The notes beneath the pieces were generated by a model. It was given only the letters and a program-made list of their open reading frames with translations. It made no database searches and had not been told where the DNA came from. A stretch of DNA of 64,000 nt from Rickettsiales bacterium. GTDB taxonomy: Bacteria > Pseudomonadota > Alphaproteobacteria > Rickettsiales > SXRF01. Location: positions 836,848 through 900,847 of the forward strand of contig JAOAUZ010000001.1 in NCBI GenBank assembly GCA_025464625.1. Direction: 5' to 3'. This document shows, piece after piece, positions 17,606 through 29,982 of this stretch. Position 1 is the first letter of the stretch. Each line of letters starts with the position of its first letter. Both the position numbers and the translations under genes were made by a program.

Positions 17606-20332
17606 CTATTCAACAACTGTTTCAGCGACATCCTCACCAGAATCAGCTTCACCTTCTGGCACTGTCACGATAGACACAACCTTCTCGCCATCACCAGTTT
17701 TGAGGATGGTGACACCTTGGGTGTTGCGCCCTGCCACACGGATTCCGTCCAGCGGACAGCGTATTACTGTTGCGCGATCTGTCATAAGCATAATCTGCCC
17801 AGTTTGCCCAACAGGCTGGCTGGCAACCACTTTACCATTACGCTCAGAAGTCACAATATTAACCATACCAGAACCACCGCGCCCAATGGTGCGATATTCA
17901 TAAGCAGATGTGCGCTTTCCATAACCATTTTCAGTTACAGTTAGAATGAATTGTTCAGCAGCTTCCAACTCAGCAATGCGTTCATCAGAAAGAGTTACTT
18001 CTGCAACTGCTTCTTCATCATTATTTTGCACTATTTCAACGTCTGCTTCGCCCGCAGCACGCCTTTTTGCAGCAGCGATTTTCAGATATGCCTGACGTTC
18101 TTCTATGGTTGTTTTAATTCCACCGAGAATACTCATAGAAACAACTTCATCGCCAGTTGCCAGCCTCATCCCGCGCACACCGTCTGATGTACGGCTTTTG
18201 AATACACGCACGTCCGACACAGGGAATCTAATAGCTTTGCCAGATTTGGAAGCAAGGAACACATTGTCATTTTCATTGCAAACCTGCACACCAACCAGCC
18301 TGTCATCATCTTCCATGCGGATGGCAATTTTACCGTTGGAACGAATATCATGGAAATCAGAAAGGTCGTTTCTGCGTGCATTGCCTTTGGCTGTAACGAA
18401 GAAAATATTCATATCGTCCCATTTGGTTTCATCCTCAGGCAGTGGCATGAATGTGGTGATTGTTTCACCTTCCGCCAGCGGGAAAATATTCACTAGAGCT
18501 TTGCCACGAGTATTCGCTGCACCAACAGGCAGGCGATAAACTTTCAGCTTGTAAACCTTGCCATGACTGGAGAAAAACAACACAGGAGTGTGAGTATTCA
18601 CCACCAATAGCTCAGTAGTTATATCCTCATCGCGCACGTTCATTGCTGATTTACCCTTACCACCACGCCGCTGCGCGCGGTATGCAGAAAGAGCAGTACG
18701 TTTGATATAACCACCAGAAGTTACCGTAACCACCATGTCTTCTTTTTGAATTAAATCTTCAATATCTGCTTCAAATTCAGAGAATTCAATAGCTGTGCGC
18801 CGCGGTGTAGCGAATTGTTCTTTGGCAGTTAGAAGTTCTGCGCGAAGTATGCCATAGAGCTTTTCTTTATTGCCAAGAATAGAGAGGAATTCTGCGATTT
18901 CTGCGGCGAGTTCCTGCATTTCAGAATCAATTTTTTCACGTTCCATGCCAGTTAAGCGTTGCAGGCGTAATTCCAAAATAGCGCGCGCCTGTGCTTCGGT
19001 GAATTTAATCCGCCCACCATTGATTTTATTGCCTGAATCATCAACCAATTTGAGCAAAGGCAAAATATCACCCGCTTCCCAATCACGGCGCATTAGTTCC
19101 TCACGCGCAATATTTGGATCTGCCGAAGCCTTAATTACCGCAATTACTTCATCAATATTAGCAACGGCAATAGCCAAACCAATGAGCAGATGAGCGCGAT
19201 CCCGCGCTTTGTTTAGCAGGAAATTGGTGCGACGAGTGATAACTTCTTCACGGAATGCAACGAAGGAGGTGATAATTTGTTTCAAATTCATCACTGCTGG
19301 GCGACCGTTATCGAGTGCCAGCATATTCACGCCGAAGCTGGTTTGCAGCGGTGTATACGCAAATAATTGCGACAGCACCACATCAGGCACAGCGTCTTTT
19401 TTAATTTCAATTACCACCCGCACACCTGATTTATCTGATTCATCACGCAGGTCAGAAATCCCCTCGATTTTCTTTTCGTTCACCAGCTCGGCAATGCGCT
19501 TAATCATGTTGGCTTTATTCACCTGATACGGAACTTCGGTGACAATAATTGCATAACGACCTTGTTTTATTTCTTCAATCTCAGTTTTAGCGCGCATCAC
19601 CACCGAGCCACGCCCAGTGGAAAGCCCACTGCGTGCGCCACTGCGACCAAGAATTATCCCGCCAGTTGGAAAATCAGGCGCAGGACAAACTTCAAGCAAT
19701 TCGTCCATCGTAACTTCATGGTTATCAAGATAGAGCATGCAAGCATCCACCACTTCACCAAGATTATGTGGAGGAATGTTGGTTGCCATACCAACAGCGA
19801 TACCACCCGCACCATTCACCAGAATGTTAGGATAAGCGGCAGGAAGTACCATCGGCTCTTTTTCTGAACCATCATAGTTATCCTGAAAATCAACTGTGGC
19901 TTTATCAATATCTTCAAGCAAAGCATGAGCAGCTTTTGACAAGCGTGATTCCGTGTAACGCATAGCAGCTGGCGCGTCACCATCCATCGAGCCGAAGTTA
20001 CCTTGCCCATCCACCAACTCAAGGCGCATAGAGAATGGCTGCGCCATGCGCACCAACGCGTCATAAATCGCACTGTCACCATGCGGATGGAATTTACCCA
20101 TAACGTCACCGACGATACGCGCAGATTTTTTATATGGTTTATTATATTCACAACCCAGCTCCAACATTCCAAACAAAATTCGGCGATGCACAGGCTTCAA
20201 ACCATCGCGCACATCTGGAATAGCGCGGGAAACGATTACGCTCATGGCATAATCGAGATATGATTTTTTCATCTCCGCTTCAATGGAAACGCTAAATAGT
20301 TCAGGTGTTTTTTGAATGTTGTTGTCGGTCAC
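17606..20332 (-). CDS. gyrA: DNA gyrase subunit A
   Basis: GyrA (908 residues), the breakage-reunion subunit of gyrase. The catalytic Tyr is in [11 protein letters not shown]. The quinolone region reads [20 protein letters not shown], with the sensitive-type Ser and Asp. The GyrA-box QRRGGKGK (about residue 560) identifies gyrase rather than ParC, and several C-terminal beta-pinwheel blades follow. A charged insert near residues 760-790 ([23 protein letters not shown]) lies between blades, as seen in other alphaproteobacteria. The C-terminal tail is acidic ([12 protein letters not shown]). Confidence 0.98.
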   Translation of the reverse strand: MTDNNIQKTPELFSVSIEAEMKKSYLDYAMSVIVSRAIPDVRDGLKPVHRRILFGMLELGCEYNKPYKKSARIVGDVMGKFHPHGDSAIYDALVRMAQPFSMRLELVDGQGNFGSMDGDAPAAMRYTESRLSKAAHALLEDIDKATVDFQDNYDGSEKEPMVLPAAYPNILVNGAGGIAVGMATNIPPHNLGEVVDACMLYLDNHEVTMDELLEVCPAPDFPTGGIILGRSGARSGLSTGRGSVVMRAKTEIEEIKQGRYAIIVTEVPYQVNKANMIKRIAELVNEKKIEGISDLRDESDKSGVRVVIEIKKDAVPDVVLSQLFAYTPLQTSFGVNMLALDNGRPAVMNLKQIITSFVAFREEVITRRTNFLLNKARDRAHLLIGLAIAVANIDEVIAVIKASADPNIAREELMRRDWEAGDILPLLKLVDDSGNKINGGRIKFTEAQARAILELRLQRLTGMEREKIDSEMQELAAEIAEFLSILGNKEKLYGILRAELLTAKEQFATPRRTAIEFSEFEADIEDLIQKEDMVVTVTSGGYIKRTALSAYRAQRRGGKGKSAMNVRDEDITTELLVVNTHTPVLFFSSHGKVYKLKVYRLPVGAANTRGKALVNIFPLAEGETITTFMPLPEDETKWDDMNIFFVTAKGNARRNDLSDFHDIRSNGKIAIRMEDDDRLVGVQVCNENDNVFLASKSGKAIRFPVSDVRVFKSRTSDGVRGMRLATGDEVVSMSILGGIKTTIEERQAYLKIAAAKRRAAGEADVEIVQNNDEEAVAEVTLSDERIAELEAAEQFILTVTENGYGKRTSAYEYRTIGRGGSGMVNIVTSERNGKVVASQPVGQTGQIMLMTDRATVIRCPLDGIRVAGRNTQGVTILKTGDGEKVVSIVTVPEGEADSGEDVAETVVE

Positions 20333-20422
20333 GTTGCTACTTCCGCTAAATAATGATTATTACATCTATTTTTCTAGCAGATTATAAGGTGAAATCAAGG
20401 TAATAAGTGCAGAAATGCTAGT

Positions 20423-20662
20423 TTACAATGAAGAATGCGTTCCATCACAAAATTGCGCTTTTTTGCTGTGCTTGCAACCGCAGAGATACACGGTTTTTGT
20501 AGCCTCTGCCTTCCACACAACAGGTGATAAATCTGTACCCGAATGTGAACCGTCACAGAATGGCTGTTTTTTACTCAATCCGCAAGCGCACCAAGCGTAA
20601 TTTTTACCTTCAACTACTTCCACTGGATATGGTGATTTTTGTGCTATTGTTGGGGTTATCAT
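20423..20662 (-). CDS. Tandem CDGSH iron-sulfur protein
   Basis: A 79-residue protein with two CDGSH-type 2Fe-2S motifs in tandem: CACGLSKKQPFCDGSH and CGCKHSKKAQFCDGTH, each with the three-Cys-one-His set. Such miner1/MitoNEET-like proteins bind redox-active clusters; their bacterial role is unclear. The start at 20662 (MITPTIAQ) begins two bases after the pepF stop, so it is probably co-transcribed with pepF. Confidence 0.88.
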   Translation of the reverse strand: MITPTIAQKSPYPVEVVEGKNYAWCACGLSKKQPFCDGSHSGTDLSPVVWKAEATKTVYLCGCKHSKKAQFCDGTHSSL

Positions 20663-20663
20663 T

Positions 20664-22454
20664 TTAATCCTCCAATTCATCAATCATTTTGCTGATAACA
20701 TCTAAACCTTGCTTCCAGAAGGTTGGTTTAGTTGCGTCCAACCCAAAGGGAGCAAGCAGTTCCTTATGGCGTAGAGTGCCACCAGCCTGTAACATTTCCA
20801 AATATTTTTTATCAAAATTCTTAACCTTGCCAACTTCATAAATACCATAAAGCGAATTCACCAAACAATCGCCAAAAGCATAGGCATATACATAAAACGG
20901 AGTGTGAATAAAATGCGGAATATATGTCCAGAAATATTTATAATTTCCATGTAATTTAATAGCCGAACCCAGACTTTCACCCTGAACACTCATCCAAATA
21001 TTACAGATTTGCTCAGTAGTTAATTCGCCTTTTTTACGCTCATCATGCACCTGTCGCTCAAATTCACAAAAAGCAATCTGACGTACGACAGTATTGAGCA
21101 TATCCTCAACTTTGGAAGCAATAAGAATTTTACGACGTTTTTTATCCTTCTCACGCCGAACCATCTCGCGGAAAGTGAGTTGCTCACCAAATACTGAGGC
21201 GGTTTCCGCTAGTGTAAGCGGAGTATCACACATAAGCGCGCCTTGCTTTGCAGATAGCACCTGATGCACACCATGCCCAAGCTCATGCGCCAACGTCATT
21301 ACATCGCGAGATTTTCCCTGAAAATTTACGAGCAAATAAGGGTGCACCGAAGGAACTGTAGGATGAGCAAATGCGCCAGTTGCCTTGCCAACTAGCACCG
21401 GAGCATCAATCCATGGCTTATCGAAAAACTGTTTGCCGATTTTGGCTAATTCTGGTGAAAAATTACCATAAGCCGTAAGCACTAATTCTTTTGCTTCATT
21501 CCAACTATATTTACGGTCAGTGTCGCTAGGAAGAGGAGCATTCCTATCCCAATAATCAAGCTGTTTTTTGCCAAACCATTTTGCTTTGAGGGCATAGTAA
21601 CGATGCGATAAATCAGGATAGCTTTTGCGCGCTGATAAAAGTAGCGCATCCACCACCTCATCTTCAATATAATTGCTAACATTGCGCGAAGAAATAGGCT
21701 TCTTAAAGCCACGCCATGTATCTTCAATCTCCTTATCTTTTGCCAGTGTATTGGTAATTAAGGTAAAAATTTTTGCGTTCTTCTCAAAAACTTCGCCAAC
21801 CACTAACGCTGCTTTTTTGCGCTCACTTGCGTCTTTACTGGATAATTTATTAAAAATCTGCGGCTCTGTTAATTGCTCTTTATCATAAGGGAAACGCAGA
21901 TCGCTGATCGTTTCATCAAACAAACGCGTCCAAGCTGCGCGCCCAGCCACATTTTTTTCCAATAATAATTTCTCTAAATTATCTGCCAATTGATAAGGCT
22001 TGAAGGCGCGAACATCACGCAACCAAGAGGAATATTTAGCTAGTTCTTTTGATTTTAGCTTTGTTGCAATTTCTTTATCAGAAATATTATTTATCGAGAG
22101 TGTAAAAAACAATATCCGTGAAGATAAAACTGTAAGCTTTTCCTGCACATTCTGGAAGAACTGTGCGTTTTCTGGCAGACTCATATTCCCAGCAAAAAGG
22201 AGTGACGCGTAAGAACCCAATTTGCCACACAACTCCTGAATTACTTCATATTCTGCAATAGCTTTACCAAGCTGCACACCATCCAACTTTACAACTTTAC
22301 CTTCATAATTTTTAGAAAACGCCGCGCATAGCTTTTCCAGCTTTGCAAAGTCTTTTTCTATCTCTGGGGAGTTGAGTGAAGTATAGAAATCACCTAAATC
22401 CCACTGCGGAAGATTATCTACAGGTTTTGACTTTGCCGATTTATTAGAAGTCAT
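20664..22454 (-). CDS. pepF: Oligoendopeptidase F (M3B metallopeptidase)
   Basis: M3B oligoendopeptidase F (596 residues), a cytoplasmic zinc peptidase degrading peptides of roughly 7-17 residues. The zinc motif HELGH occurs in MTLAHELGHGVHQVLS, with the third ligand Glu in TLAETASVFGEQL about 27 residues later. The C-terminal PFYVYAYAFGDCLV is typical. It starts six bases after the stop of the upstream anchored protein, suggesting one transcript of 23.9-20.4 kb. Confidence 0.94.
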   Translation of the reverse strand: MTSNKSAKSKPVDNLPQWDLGDFYTSLNSPEIEKDFAKLEKLCAAFSKNYEGKVVKLDGVQLGKAIAEYEVIQELCGKLGSYASLLFAGNMSLPENAQFFQNVQEKLTVLSSRILFFTLSINNISDKEIATKLKSKELAKYSSWLRDVRAFKPYQLADNLEKLLLEKNVAGRAAWTRLFDETISDLRFPYDKEQLTEPQIFNKLSSKDASERKKAALVVGEVFEKNAKIFTLITNTLAKDKEIEDTWRGFKKPISSRNVSNYIEDEVVDALLLSARKSYPDLSHRYYALKAKWFGKKQLDYWDRNAPLPSDTDRKYSWNEAKELVLTAYGNFSPELAKIGKQFFDKPWIDAPVLVGKATGAFAHPTVPSVHPYLLVNFQGKSRDVMTLAHELGHGVHQVLSAKQGALMCDTPLTLAETASVFGEQLTFREMVRREKDKKRRKILIASKVEDMLNTVVRQIAFCEFERQVHDERKKGELTTEQICNIWMSVQGESLGSAIKLHGNYKYFWTYIPHFIHTPFYVYAYAFGDCLVNSLYGIYEVGKVKNFDKKYLEMLQAGGTLRHKELLAPFGLDATKPTFWKQGLDVISKMIDELED

Positions 22455-22460
22455 AAAAAA

Positions 22461-23912
22461 CTACGGCTTCGGTACTTCAACAGGCAATTCAACAGAACCA
22501 GAATCCCCACTCGGAATACTCACGTCAGGGAAACTCATATTCTGTTCAGAAGACTTTCTTTTCGGAGCGCGCTCAACCTCTGGAAATCTTCCATCACCTG
22601 ACGGCATACTAGGAATAATTGACCCTGACAGCACAGAAGCAACCAATCCTTCAAAAGTTGTATTTCCAACATAGAACACGCCACCCTTATCACGCTTAAG
22701 CAAGATAGACACTTGCTCCTTACCAGATATTGGCTCACCAAGCATTTTTTCCATTGCTGTTTCTACCATTTTTCTATTTTGCATAGCCACTATCTCGCTA
22801 TCCAAAAATTGTGCCAGATTATCAATATCTACATTGACCTCGCCAGAAGGCAAAGGATCACCCTTAATATTCGAAAATTTTCCAGTGGCTTGCATTTTAA
22901 AATCTGGATTAGACAATATCACATTATTTATAACCACTTCTCTATTTCTAGAAGAGCCTAACTCCTCAACCTTAGCAGGCTGATTCACTGACACATCTAC
23001 AGAGCCAGAGTCAATCTGCGGAGCAACCTGCTTATCGCCCTCTATTGCGTCAGCTGTAATGTCAGTGTTAACGCTTACTGAATATGGCTTGGTAGAGTTT
23101 TCTCCACTATAAAATGCTATGTCAGAAGCAGACAATATATATTTACCAACTATGCGCCCTTCAACATCACCCAGCTCTTCATCAAGACTGCTTTTCAATT
23201 CGCCAACGGTAATTATATTTTGATCTTTTTGAGAAATTTTTAAACCAGAAACACCGTAAGAAAAAGAACTGGTTTTCTGTTCTGGTGTATCTATAACCTT
23301 CAGGAAAGGATTTTCAGTAAAGCTGACCGATACTTCTTCATCGCCAATTTTAACTTCACCAGCTCCAGCAGCATCTTTATCACCTCGACCCAATACGGCA
23401 ATCTGTTGAGGAAAAATAACCTCATGCTGGAAAGACTGAGCGTTACCGTCTTTTATTTGCAAATAATAATATTTCAAAGGCTCTGAGAAGGAAAAGGATT
23501 TTATTACCTGACCATTTTGCGATACAGTTATCGGTTTAGAAATTTGTACAAGCAACTTATGTAAATTAACAGGATCAGAAGAAATAACTACATCATCTAC
23601 AGAAGCAGAAATTTTTGAAATATCACCAGCGATTTTATCTGACATGTCAACGCTGACATTATGAACCACAGCCTTCTTATTGCTCCCCCAGCCTTCAATA
23701 TTTATACCACTATAATTGAGCTTTACGACCTTACCATGTTTATCTCCAACACTCGCAAGCTGTGCAGAGATCTGTTTTAAACCGTTCTCAACTTCACTCT
23801 TGCCCATGAGAGAGCCAGCACCCATCCACATCAGCAGAAGAACAGCAACCGCCATTACAAAGAAAAATATTGAAATAGGGGAACATTTTTTTCCTGAACA
23901 CATAATAGCCAT
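22461..23912 (-). CDS. Membrane-anchored periplasmic protein of unknown function
   Basis: A 483-residue protein I do not firmly recognise. One N-terminal membrane span (ISIFFFVMAVAVLLLMWMGAG, residues 13-33) is followed by a long predicted beta-rich periplasmic region with repeated VxVxx strands, ending in a Pro/Ser-rich low-complexity tail (PKRKSSEQNMSFPDVSIPSGD). The anchor plus Tyr-Ser-Gly-Ile-Asn-Ile-Glu-Gly-Trp start (LNYSGINIEGW) recalls the alphaproteobacterial DUF2125 family, but this is a guess. AAGGAG lies 11 bases before the ATG. It heads the pepF/CDGSH transcript, 84 bases after fdx. Confidence 0.75.
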   Translation of the reverse strand: MAIMCSGKKCSPISIFFFVMAVAVLLLMWMGAGSLMGKSEVENGLKQISAQLASVGDKHGKVVKLNYSGINIEGWGSNKKAVVHNVSVDMSDKIAGDISKISASVDDVVISSDPVNLHKLLVQISKPITVSQNGQVIKSFSFSEPLKYYYLQIKDGNAQSFQHEVIFPQQIAVLGRGDKDAAGAGEVKIGDEEVSVSFTENPFLKVIDTPEQKTSSFSYGVSGLKISQKDQNIITVGELKSSLDEELGDVEGRIVGKYILSASDIAFYSGENSTKPYSVSVNTDITADAIEGDKQVAPQIDSGSVDVSVNQPAKVEELGSSRNREVVINNVILSNPDFKMQATGKFSNIKGDPLPSGEVNVDIDNLAQFLDSEIVAMQNRKMVETAMEKMLGEPISGKEQVSILLKRDKGGVFYVGNTTFEGLVASVLSGSIIPSMPSGDGRFPEVERAPKRKSSEQNMSFPDVSIPSGDSGSVELPVEVPKP

Positions 23913-23995
23913 AAATCAACACGCTCCTTACTGAATGGTGTAATTTTAAATAGTTAAGAACCTAATACATTAATGTTTTTTGTAAAAAAAACAAA

Positions 23996-24334
23996 TTATT
24001 TCTTACCAACACTCATATTTCTGGTGGCGGCGGGCAATGTCACTTTTATGCCATCCAATGCATCCGACATAATAATCTGGCAGCCAAGCCTAGAGGTATG
24101 AGTAAGGCCGAAAGCAAGGTCGAGCATGTCTTCCTCTTCCTCTTTTGCTGAAGGTAATTTACCATACCATGCTGGGTCAATAATTACATGGCAAGTTGAA
24201 CAGGCGAGAGAACCTTCGCAAGCACCTTCGAGAGGAACTGAATTTTTATGTGCGGCTTCCAATATTGAAATTCCATTCGGTACTTCCACCGTTTTCTGGC
24301 TGGCATCAGCATATACAAAAGTTATTTTTGGCAT
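23996..24334 (-). CDS. fdx: ISC-type 2Fe-2S ferredoxin
   Basis: Adrenodoxin-like 2Fe-2S ferredoxin (112 residues). Cluster ligands are visible as [13 protein letters not shown] (C-x5-C-x2-C) and the distal Cys in SRLGCQI. It supplies electrons for cluster assembly on IscU. Last gene of the ISC operon, 12 bases after hscA. Confidence 0.95.
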   Translation of the reverse strand: MPKITFVYADASQKTVEVPNGISILEAAHKNSVPLEGACEGSLACSTCHVIIDPAWYGKLPSAKEEEEDMLDLAFGLTHTSRLGCQIIMSDALDGIKVTLPAATRNMSVGKK

Positions 24335-24346
24335 TGTTTTTTCCTT

Positions 24347-26203
24347 TTAATTACTAACCACATCTTCAACTTTCACCCCTTTTAGCGCAGAATTAATTGC
24401 TCTGTCCATTCTTCTTTCGGCAAAAGGTTGGGCGATACGTCCCAGCTCTTGCAACTCAACATCAATATAGTCACGATCATCGCCAGCAATAGCATTACGC
24501 AGCACCGCAACCTGCCGTTCAATTTTCCGCCATTCACCTTCCAGCAGTAAATCACCATCCTGTTTAAGTGCGGAATCAAGCTCTACAATTGAGCGATTAG
24601 CATCAACACGGGCTTCTACCAATAAACGCTCGGTTATATCGCGTTTGGCATTTTCCATGCTATCGAGCAGCATTTTTTCCATCTGCTCTGGCTCAATTCC
24701 ATAAGATGGTTTTACATTGATAATTTGTTTTTTGCCTGTGGTTTTTTCCTCGGCGGATACAGTAAGCAAACCATCAGCATCAACCACGAATGTTACATTT
24801 ACGCGGGCAATCCCAGCAGGAAGTGGCGGAATACCAGTTAGTTCAAAATTAGCCAGCGAACGGTTATGTGCTGCCATTTCACGCTCACCCTGCACAACAT
24901 GGATTTTCATTCCATCCTGACCATCTTGATAAGTGGTGAATTCCTGCGCTACGGAAACAGGAATTGGGGTATTGCGGTAAATCAATTTTTCCGTAAGCCC
25001 GCCCATAGTTTCTAAGCCCAATGAAAGCGGAATCACATCAAGCAATAGGTTGTTTGAACCTTCTGTTAGACCCTGCGCCTGCAAAGCTGCGCCGATTGCT
25101 ACCACCTCATCAGGATTGACATCGGTAAGCGGTTCTTTGCCGAAAAATTCTTTTACCTCTTTTAGTACCAAAGGCACACGGGTTGAGCCACCCACCATCA
25201 CGATACCTTTTATGTCACCAATGGTCAGGTTGGCATCCTCTAACGCTTGTTCACATACATTGATAGTTTTTTCAACGTAGGGATAAATAATCCCCTCAAA
25301 ATCATCACGCGATAGAGTGATAGTTTTTCCACCATAGCTAATATCAACTTTATTTTCAGAAGTAAGTTTATGTTTGGCTTCGCGCGCTACTGCCACTAAT
25401 GAGCCAACTTCTTCGCTGGCGAGGGATAATTTATTATTGCCAACTTCACCAAGCAGCCACGCAGCAATTGCTTGATCAAAATCATCTCCGCCGAGTTCAG
25501 TATCGCCACCAGTTGCTAAAACCTGAAACACACCCTGCTCTAATTTAAGCAACGAAATATCAAATGTGCCACCACCTAAATCATAAATTGCGTATATACC
25601 TTCCACGCCTTTATCCAGACCATAAGCCAGTGCAGCAGCAGTTGGCTCATTTACCAAACGTAAAACCTCCAACCCAGCGAGCTTGGCTGCGTCTTTAGTG
25701 GCGGTGCGCGCTGCATCATCAAAATAAGCGGGAACGGTGATTACCGCTTTACTGACTTCTTTGCCAATGGCTTTTTCAGCGTTGGCTTTCAGATGTTTTA
25801 AAATATCCGCAGATATTTCAACTGGCGTTAGCTCACGCCCACCAGCTTTGATACGCACCATTCCCAAATTGTTTTCCACAATGTCATAAGGTGAATTATC
25901 TAGAATTTTTTTGATGTCAGCAGTACCACGCCCCATCAGACGTTTTATAGATGAAACAACATTCTTCTCACCACGATCTCCACGCGCCTTTGCGCTATAA
26001 CCAACTTCTACGCTACCATCTGGCGCATAATACACCACCGATGGAACAAGTGCATGACCATGTATATTGTGGATAATCTCTGCGTTACCATCACTTGCCA
26101 CCGCCACCACGCTGTGGGTTGTGCCAAGATCAATACCAATCGCTACCACATTAGAATGTGGCATAGGTGTCTGGTTGGGTTCGTATATTTGCAAGAGATT
26201 CAT
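24347..26203 (-). CDS. hscA: Iron-sulfur chaperone HscA
   Basis: HscA, the Hsp70 of the ISC system (618 residues), which binds the LPPVK loop of IscU and promotes cluster transfer. [14 protein letters not shown] is the phosphate-1 loop; [14 protein letters not shown] and [12 protein letters not shown] are the other ATPase blocks. It is shorter than DnaK, as HscA is. It overlaps hscB by four bases (ATGA). Confidence 0.96.
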   Translation of the reverse strand: MNLLQIYEPNQTPMPHSNVVAIGIDLGTTHSVVAVASDGNAEIIHNIHGHALVPSVVYYAPDGSVEVGYSAKARGDRGEKNVVSSIKRLMGRGTADIKKILDNSPYDIVENNLGMVRIKAGGRELTPVEISADILKHLKANAEKAIGKEVSKAVITVPAYFDDAARTATKDAAKLAGLEVLRLVNEPTAAALAYGLDKGVEGIYAIYDLGGGTFDISLLKLEQGVFQVLATGGDTELGGDDFDQAIAAWLLGEVGNNKLSLASEEVGSLVAVAREAKHKLTSENKVDISYGGKTITLSRDDFEGIIYPYVEKTINVCEQALEDANLTIGDIKGIVMVGGSTRVPLVLKEVKEFFGKEPLTDVNPDEVVAIGAALQAQGLTEGSNNLLLDVIPLSLGLETMGGLTEKLIYRNTPIPVSVAQEFTTYQDGQDGMKIHVVQGEREMAAHNRSLANFELTGIPPLPAGIARVNVTFVVDADGLLTVSAEEKTTGKKQIINVKPSYGIEPEQMEKMLLDSMENAKRDITERLLVEARVDANRSIVELDSALKQDGDLLLEGEWRKIERQVAVLRNAIAGDDRDYIDVELQELGRIAQPFAERRMDRAINSALKGVKVEDVVSN

Positions 26204-26676
26204 AATTTTTTGGTCTTTTTCTCACCCAGCATCTTCTCTAAATAACCCAGCCTTAAAGTTTCCTGCGCCATTTTCTGCCAGTCTTTATTAGCATAATATT
26301 TTGAAATATCTAGCAGGCTATTTTTGTGCAATTCGCTAATTTGCTCAATTCCTTTGCCCTCTGCAAGCTGTTCGCGCAGCTCCATAATTTCTATTAGCAA
26401 TTCGTGGCTTGGTTTTACAGTGTCGGCATCTGTCCCTACGATTATTCCCTGCAATTGCAACAGATATTGCGCTATTTTTAAGGGATTTTTTAAAGTTTCA
26501 TAAGCCTGATTTATATCCATTGACTTCTGCAAGGCCTGATTGCGCTCTTCTGCTGGCTTACCAACAAACCTGTCAGGATGATATTGCCTCTGAGCCTTGA
26601 AATATTCCGCCTCAAGAGCAGTAAGGTCTAAGTCAAATGCTGGAGATATGTTAAGCAGAGAAAAATAAGAAGTCAT
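26200..26676 (-). CDS. hscB: Co-chaperone HscB (J-domain)
   Basis: HscB (158 residues). The N-terminal J-domain has the HPD motif in [12 protein letters not shown], and the C-terminal three-helix domain ([17 protein letters not shown]) binds IscU. The start at 26676 ([12 protein letters not shown]) overlaps the iscA stop by one base (TAATG); an upstream ATG would place extra residues inside iscA. Confidence 0.93.
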   Translation of the reverse strand: MTSYFSLLNISPAFDLDLTALEAEYFKAQRQYHPDRFVGKPAEERNQALQKSMDINQAYETLKNPLKIAQYLLQLQGIIVGTDADTVKPSHELLIEIMELREQLAEGKGIEQISELHKNSLLDISKYYANKDWQKMAQETLRLGYLEKMLGEKKTKKL

Positions 26677-27011
26677 TAGACGTGGAAGCTCTCGCCACAA
26701 CCGCAGCGACCTTTTTCATTAGGATTGCGGAACACAAAGCCACTTTTTAGTTTTTCCTCAACAAAATCCATCTCTGTGCCAAGCAGGAACATAACAGCTT
26801 TGGGATCTATAATTACTTTTACGCCGTCCCTCTCCACCACATCATCAAACTTGCCAATTTCATCAGCATATTCGACAGTATAGGAAAGACCAGAGCAGCC
26901 ACGCGAACGCACCCCAACCTTAACACCAGCCGATGGCTTACCGCGCTTGGAGAGTAGCTCATTAATCCGAGCAACTGCTGAGTCAGAAATAGTTATAAGC
27001 GGAGCTGCCAT
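26676..27011 (-). CDS. iscA: A-type iron-sulfur carrier IscA
   Basis: A-type carrier (111 residues). The three conserved Cys are present: one in RSRGCSGLSY and two in KGRCGCGESFHV. It delivers Fe or 2Fe-2S clusters to targets. The start at 27011 (MAAPLITISD) is taken; a TTG three codons earlier is possible. Position in the ISC operon favours IscA over ErpA or SufA. Confidence 0.92.
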   Translation of the reverse strand: MAAPLITISDSAVARINELLSKRGKPSAGVKVGVRSRGCSGLSYTVEYADEIGKFDDVVERDGVKVIIDPKAVMFLLGTEMDFVEEKLKSGFVFRNPNEKGRCGCGESFHV

Positions 27012-27022
27012 ATTAAACAAAC

Positions 27023-27424
27023 CTATGCCACATCCTGAGTTTTTACATGCTTGTTTTTGTAATCCTCAATGGCAGCTTTAATAGCATCTTCAGCCAGTAC
27101 GGAACAATGGATTTTTACTGGTGGCAATGACAGATGTTCAGCGATTTGCGTATTTTTTATGGTCATTGCTTCGTCAATAGTTTTACCCTTCACCCATTCA
27201 GTAACCAGCGAACTGGAAGCAATGGCAGAACCACAACCAAATGTTTTGAATTTAGCATCAGAAATTGTCCCCGTTGCTGCATCAACCTTTATCTGCAATT
27301 TCATAACGTCACCACAAGCGGGCGCACCGACCAGCCCTGTGCCAACATCATCATCCGCTTTTTCCATTGATCCCACATTGCGAGGGTTTTCATAATGGTC
27401 GATTAATTTTTCACTATATGCCAT
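27023..27424 (-). CDS. iscU: Iron-sulfur scaffold IscU
   Basis: IscU scaffold (133 residues). The three cluster-binding Cys lie in GAPACGDVM, KTFGCGSAIASSS and PPVKIHCSVLAEDA; the LPPVK motif recognised by HscA is intact. N-terminal YSEKLIDHYENPRNVG is typical. Placed between iscS and iscA. Confidence 0.97.
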   Translation of the reverse strand: MAYSEKLIDHYENPRNVGSMEKADDDVGTGLVGAPACGDVMKLQIKVDAATGTISDAKFKTFGCGSAIASSSLVTEWVKGKTIDEAMTIKNTQIAEHLSLPPVKIHCSVLAEDAIKAAIEDYKNKHVKTQDVA

Positions 27425-27450
27425 ATCTGTCTCCTAGTAGTTTTCAGCAG

Positions 27451-28662
27451 CTAATGCGCTGCCCACTCAATTTTTGAAATATCAATTCCTTCTTGTACCA
27501 TTTCCCAAAGCGGACTCATTTCCCTGAGTTTACCCACGCTGTTTTGGATTAAATTAATTGCATAATCCACTTCCTCATCAGTTGTAAAACGTCCAAAACC
27601 AAAGCGGATAGAGGTATGCGCCAATTCTTCATTTACGCCAAGTGCGCGCAACACATAAGATGGTTCAAGTGATGCCGAAGTACAGGCCGAACCGCTGGAA
27701 ACGGCGAGGTCTTTAATCGCCATAATCATTGATTCGCCTTCAACATAAGCAAAACTTAGATTCAAATTTCCAAGCCAGCGTTGCTCGCGGTCACCATTTA
27801 AGAAAATATCTTTCATCCCGTCCAAAGTTGCGCTGGCGAATTTGTTGAATATACGGCGTACATGTTCAGCATCTTTTCCCATTTCAACTTTAGCAATTGC
27901 TGCTGCCTCACCCAAGCCAACAACTTGCGGAGTCGGCAGAGTTCCACTGCGGAAGCCCCTCTCCTGCCCACCACCTGAAAATAATGGCTCAAGGCGAACG
28001 CGTGGGCGACGGCGGACATAAAGCGCACCAATTCCTTTTGGTCCATAAATTTTATGACCAGAAATGCTCATCAAATCAATATTCATCGCCTCAACATCCA
28101 GCGGTATTTTGCCGAATCCCTGCGCTGCGTCCGTGTGGAAAAACACACCACGCTCACGGCAGATTTTACCAATTTCTGCAAGTGGCTGAATCACACCTAT
28201 TTCATTATTCACCGCCATTACTGAAACCAGCAAAGTATTATCTTTTATCGCTGCCTTTAGGGCTTCTAAATCTACCAAACCATTAGGCTGTACGGGAAGA
28301 TAGGTAACTTCAAAACCTTCCTGTTCCAGATGACGGCAAGAATCCAAAACGCATTTATGCTCGGTTACTGGCGTAATGATATGATTTTTTTTATCTTTAT
28401 AAAAACGCGCTACACCCTTGATAGCAATGTTATTTGATTCCGTTGCACCAGAAGTGAAAACAATTTCTTTCTCAGTTGCGCCAATGAGGTCTGCCACCTG
28501 CTCACGCGCTAGCTCACAAGCTGCCTCAGCTTCCCACCCATAAGCATGGCTACGCGAATGTGGATTGCCAAATTTTTCAGTAAAATATGGCAGCATTTTA
28601 TCCAGCACGCGCGAATCCATCGGCGTAGTCGCCTGATAATCAAGATAAATCGGTAATTTCAT
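27451..28662 (-). CDS. iscS: Cysteine desulfurase IscS
   Basis: IscS (403 residues), the PLP enzyme donating persulfide sulfur for clusters and thio-tRNA. The N-terminal [11 protein letters not shown], the PLP-binding [14 protein letters not shown] with the Schiff-base Lys, and the flexible catalytic Cys loop [21 protein letters not shown] are all present. The start at 28662 ([10 protein letters not shown]) matches the family; the longer frame would extend into the promoter. First gene of the operon; no iscR precedes it, though an IscR-like site does. Confidence 0.97.
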   Translation of the reverse strand: MKLPIYLDYQATTPMDSRVLDKMLPYFTEKFGNPHSRSHAYGWEAEAACELAREQVADLIGATEKEIVFTSGATESNNIAIKGVARFYKDKKNHIITPVTEHKCVLDSCRHLEQEGFEVTYLPVQPNGLVDLEALKAAIKDNTLLVSVMAVNNEIGVIQPLAEIGKICRERGVFFHTDAAQGFGKIPLDVEAMNIDLMSISGHKIYGPKGIGALYVRRRPRVRLEPLFSGGGQERGFRSGTLPTPQVVGLGEAAAIAKVEMGKDAEHVRRIFNKFASATLDGMKDIFLNGDREQRWLGNLNLSFAYVEGESMIMAIKDLAVSSGSACTSASLEPSYVLRALGVNEELAHTSIRFGFGRFTTDEEVDYAINLIQNSVGKLREMSPLWEMVQEGIDISKIEWAAH

Positions 28663-28722
28663 TACAATGCCTATGTTCAATTTTGCGCGGAAATTAACTC
28701 CAAAACCGCTAATAATCAAGCT

Positions 28723-28751
28723 AATATAGTATATCCGACTAATTTAATCAA
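28723..28751 (-). promoter_or_regulatory. Promoter of the ISC operon
   Basis: On the minus strand TTGATT (28751-28746), exactly 17 bases, then TATATT (28728-28723). It lies 61 bases before iscS and is the best sigma-70-type promoter seen in the window. It is overlapped by the IscR-like box. Confidence 0.7.
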
Positions 28752-28755
28752 CTAT
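28731..28755. promoter_or_regulatory. IscR type-1-like operator over the ISC promoter
   Basis: A 25-bp site fitting the E. coli type-1 IscR consensus ATASYYGACTRWWWYAGTCRRSTAT at 23 of 25 positions by my count (mismatches at positions 4 and 17). The core half-sites are CCGACT and AATCAA around an AT centre. It covers the -35 and most of the spacer, so a 2Fe-2S-loaded Rrf2 repressor bound here would block transcription. Confidence 0.65.
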
Positions 28756-28905
28756 TTTCATTAATCGAATTTTAATATTACAAATAATTGTATATAACTT
28801 TAACAAATATTTTACAGCATATGCTTACAATGTAACCATAAAATACTCAGCCTGTTGAAAAACAACTTGCTGCTTTCATTGTTTGCTATAAACGTTACAA
28901 AATAG

Positions 28906-29982
<1,077 letters not shown>

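Noticed and set aside
28834-28860. GTAACC in the mreB upstream region as a third SigF promoter
   Set aside because: The bases 16 downstream are GTTG, not CGAA, so the -10 is missing.
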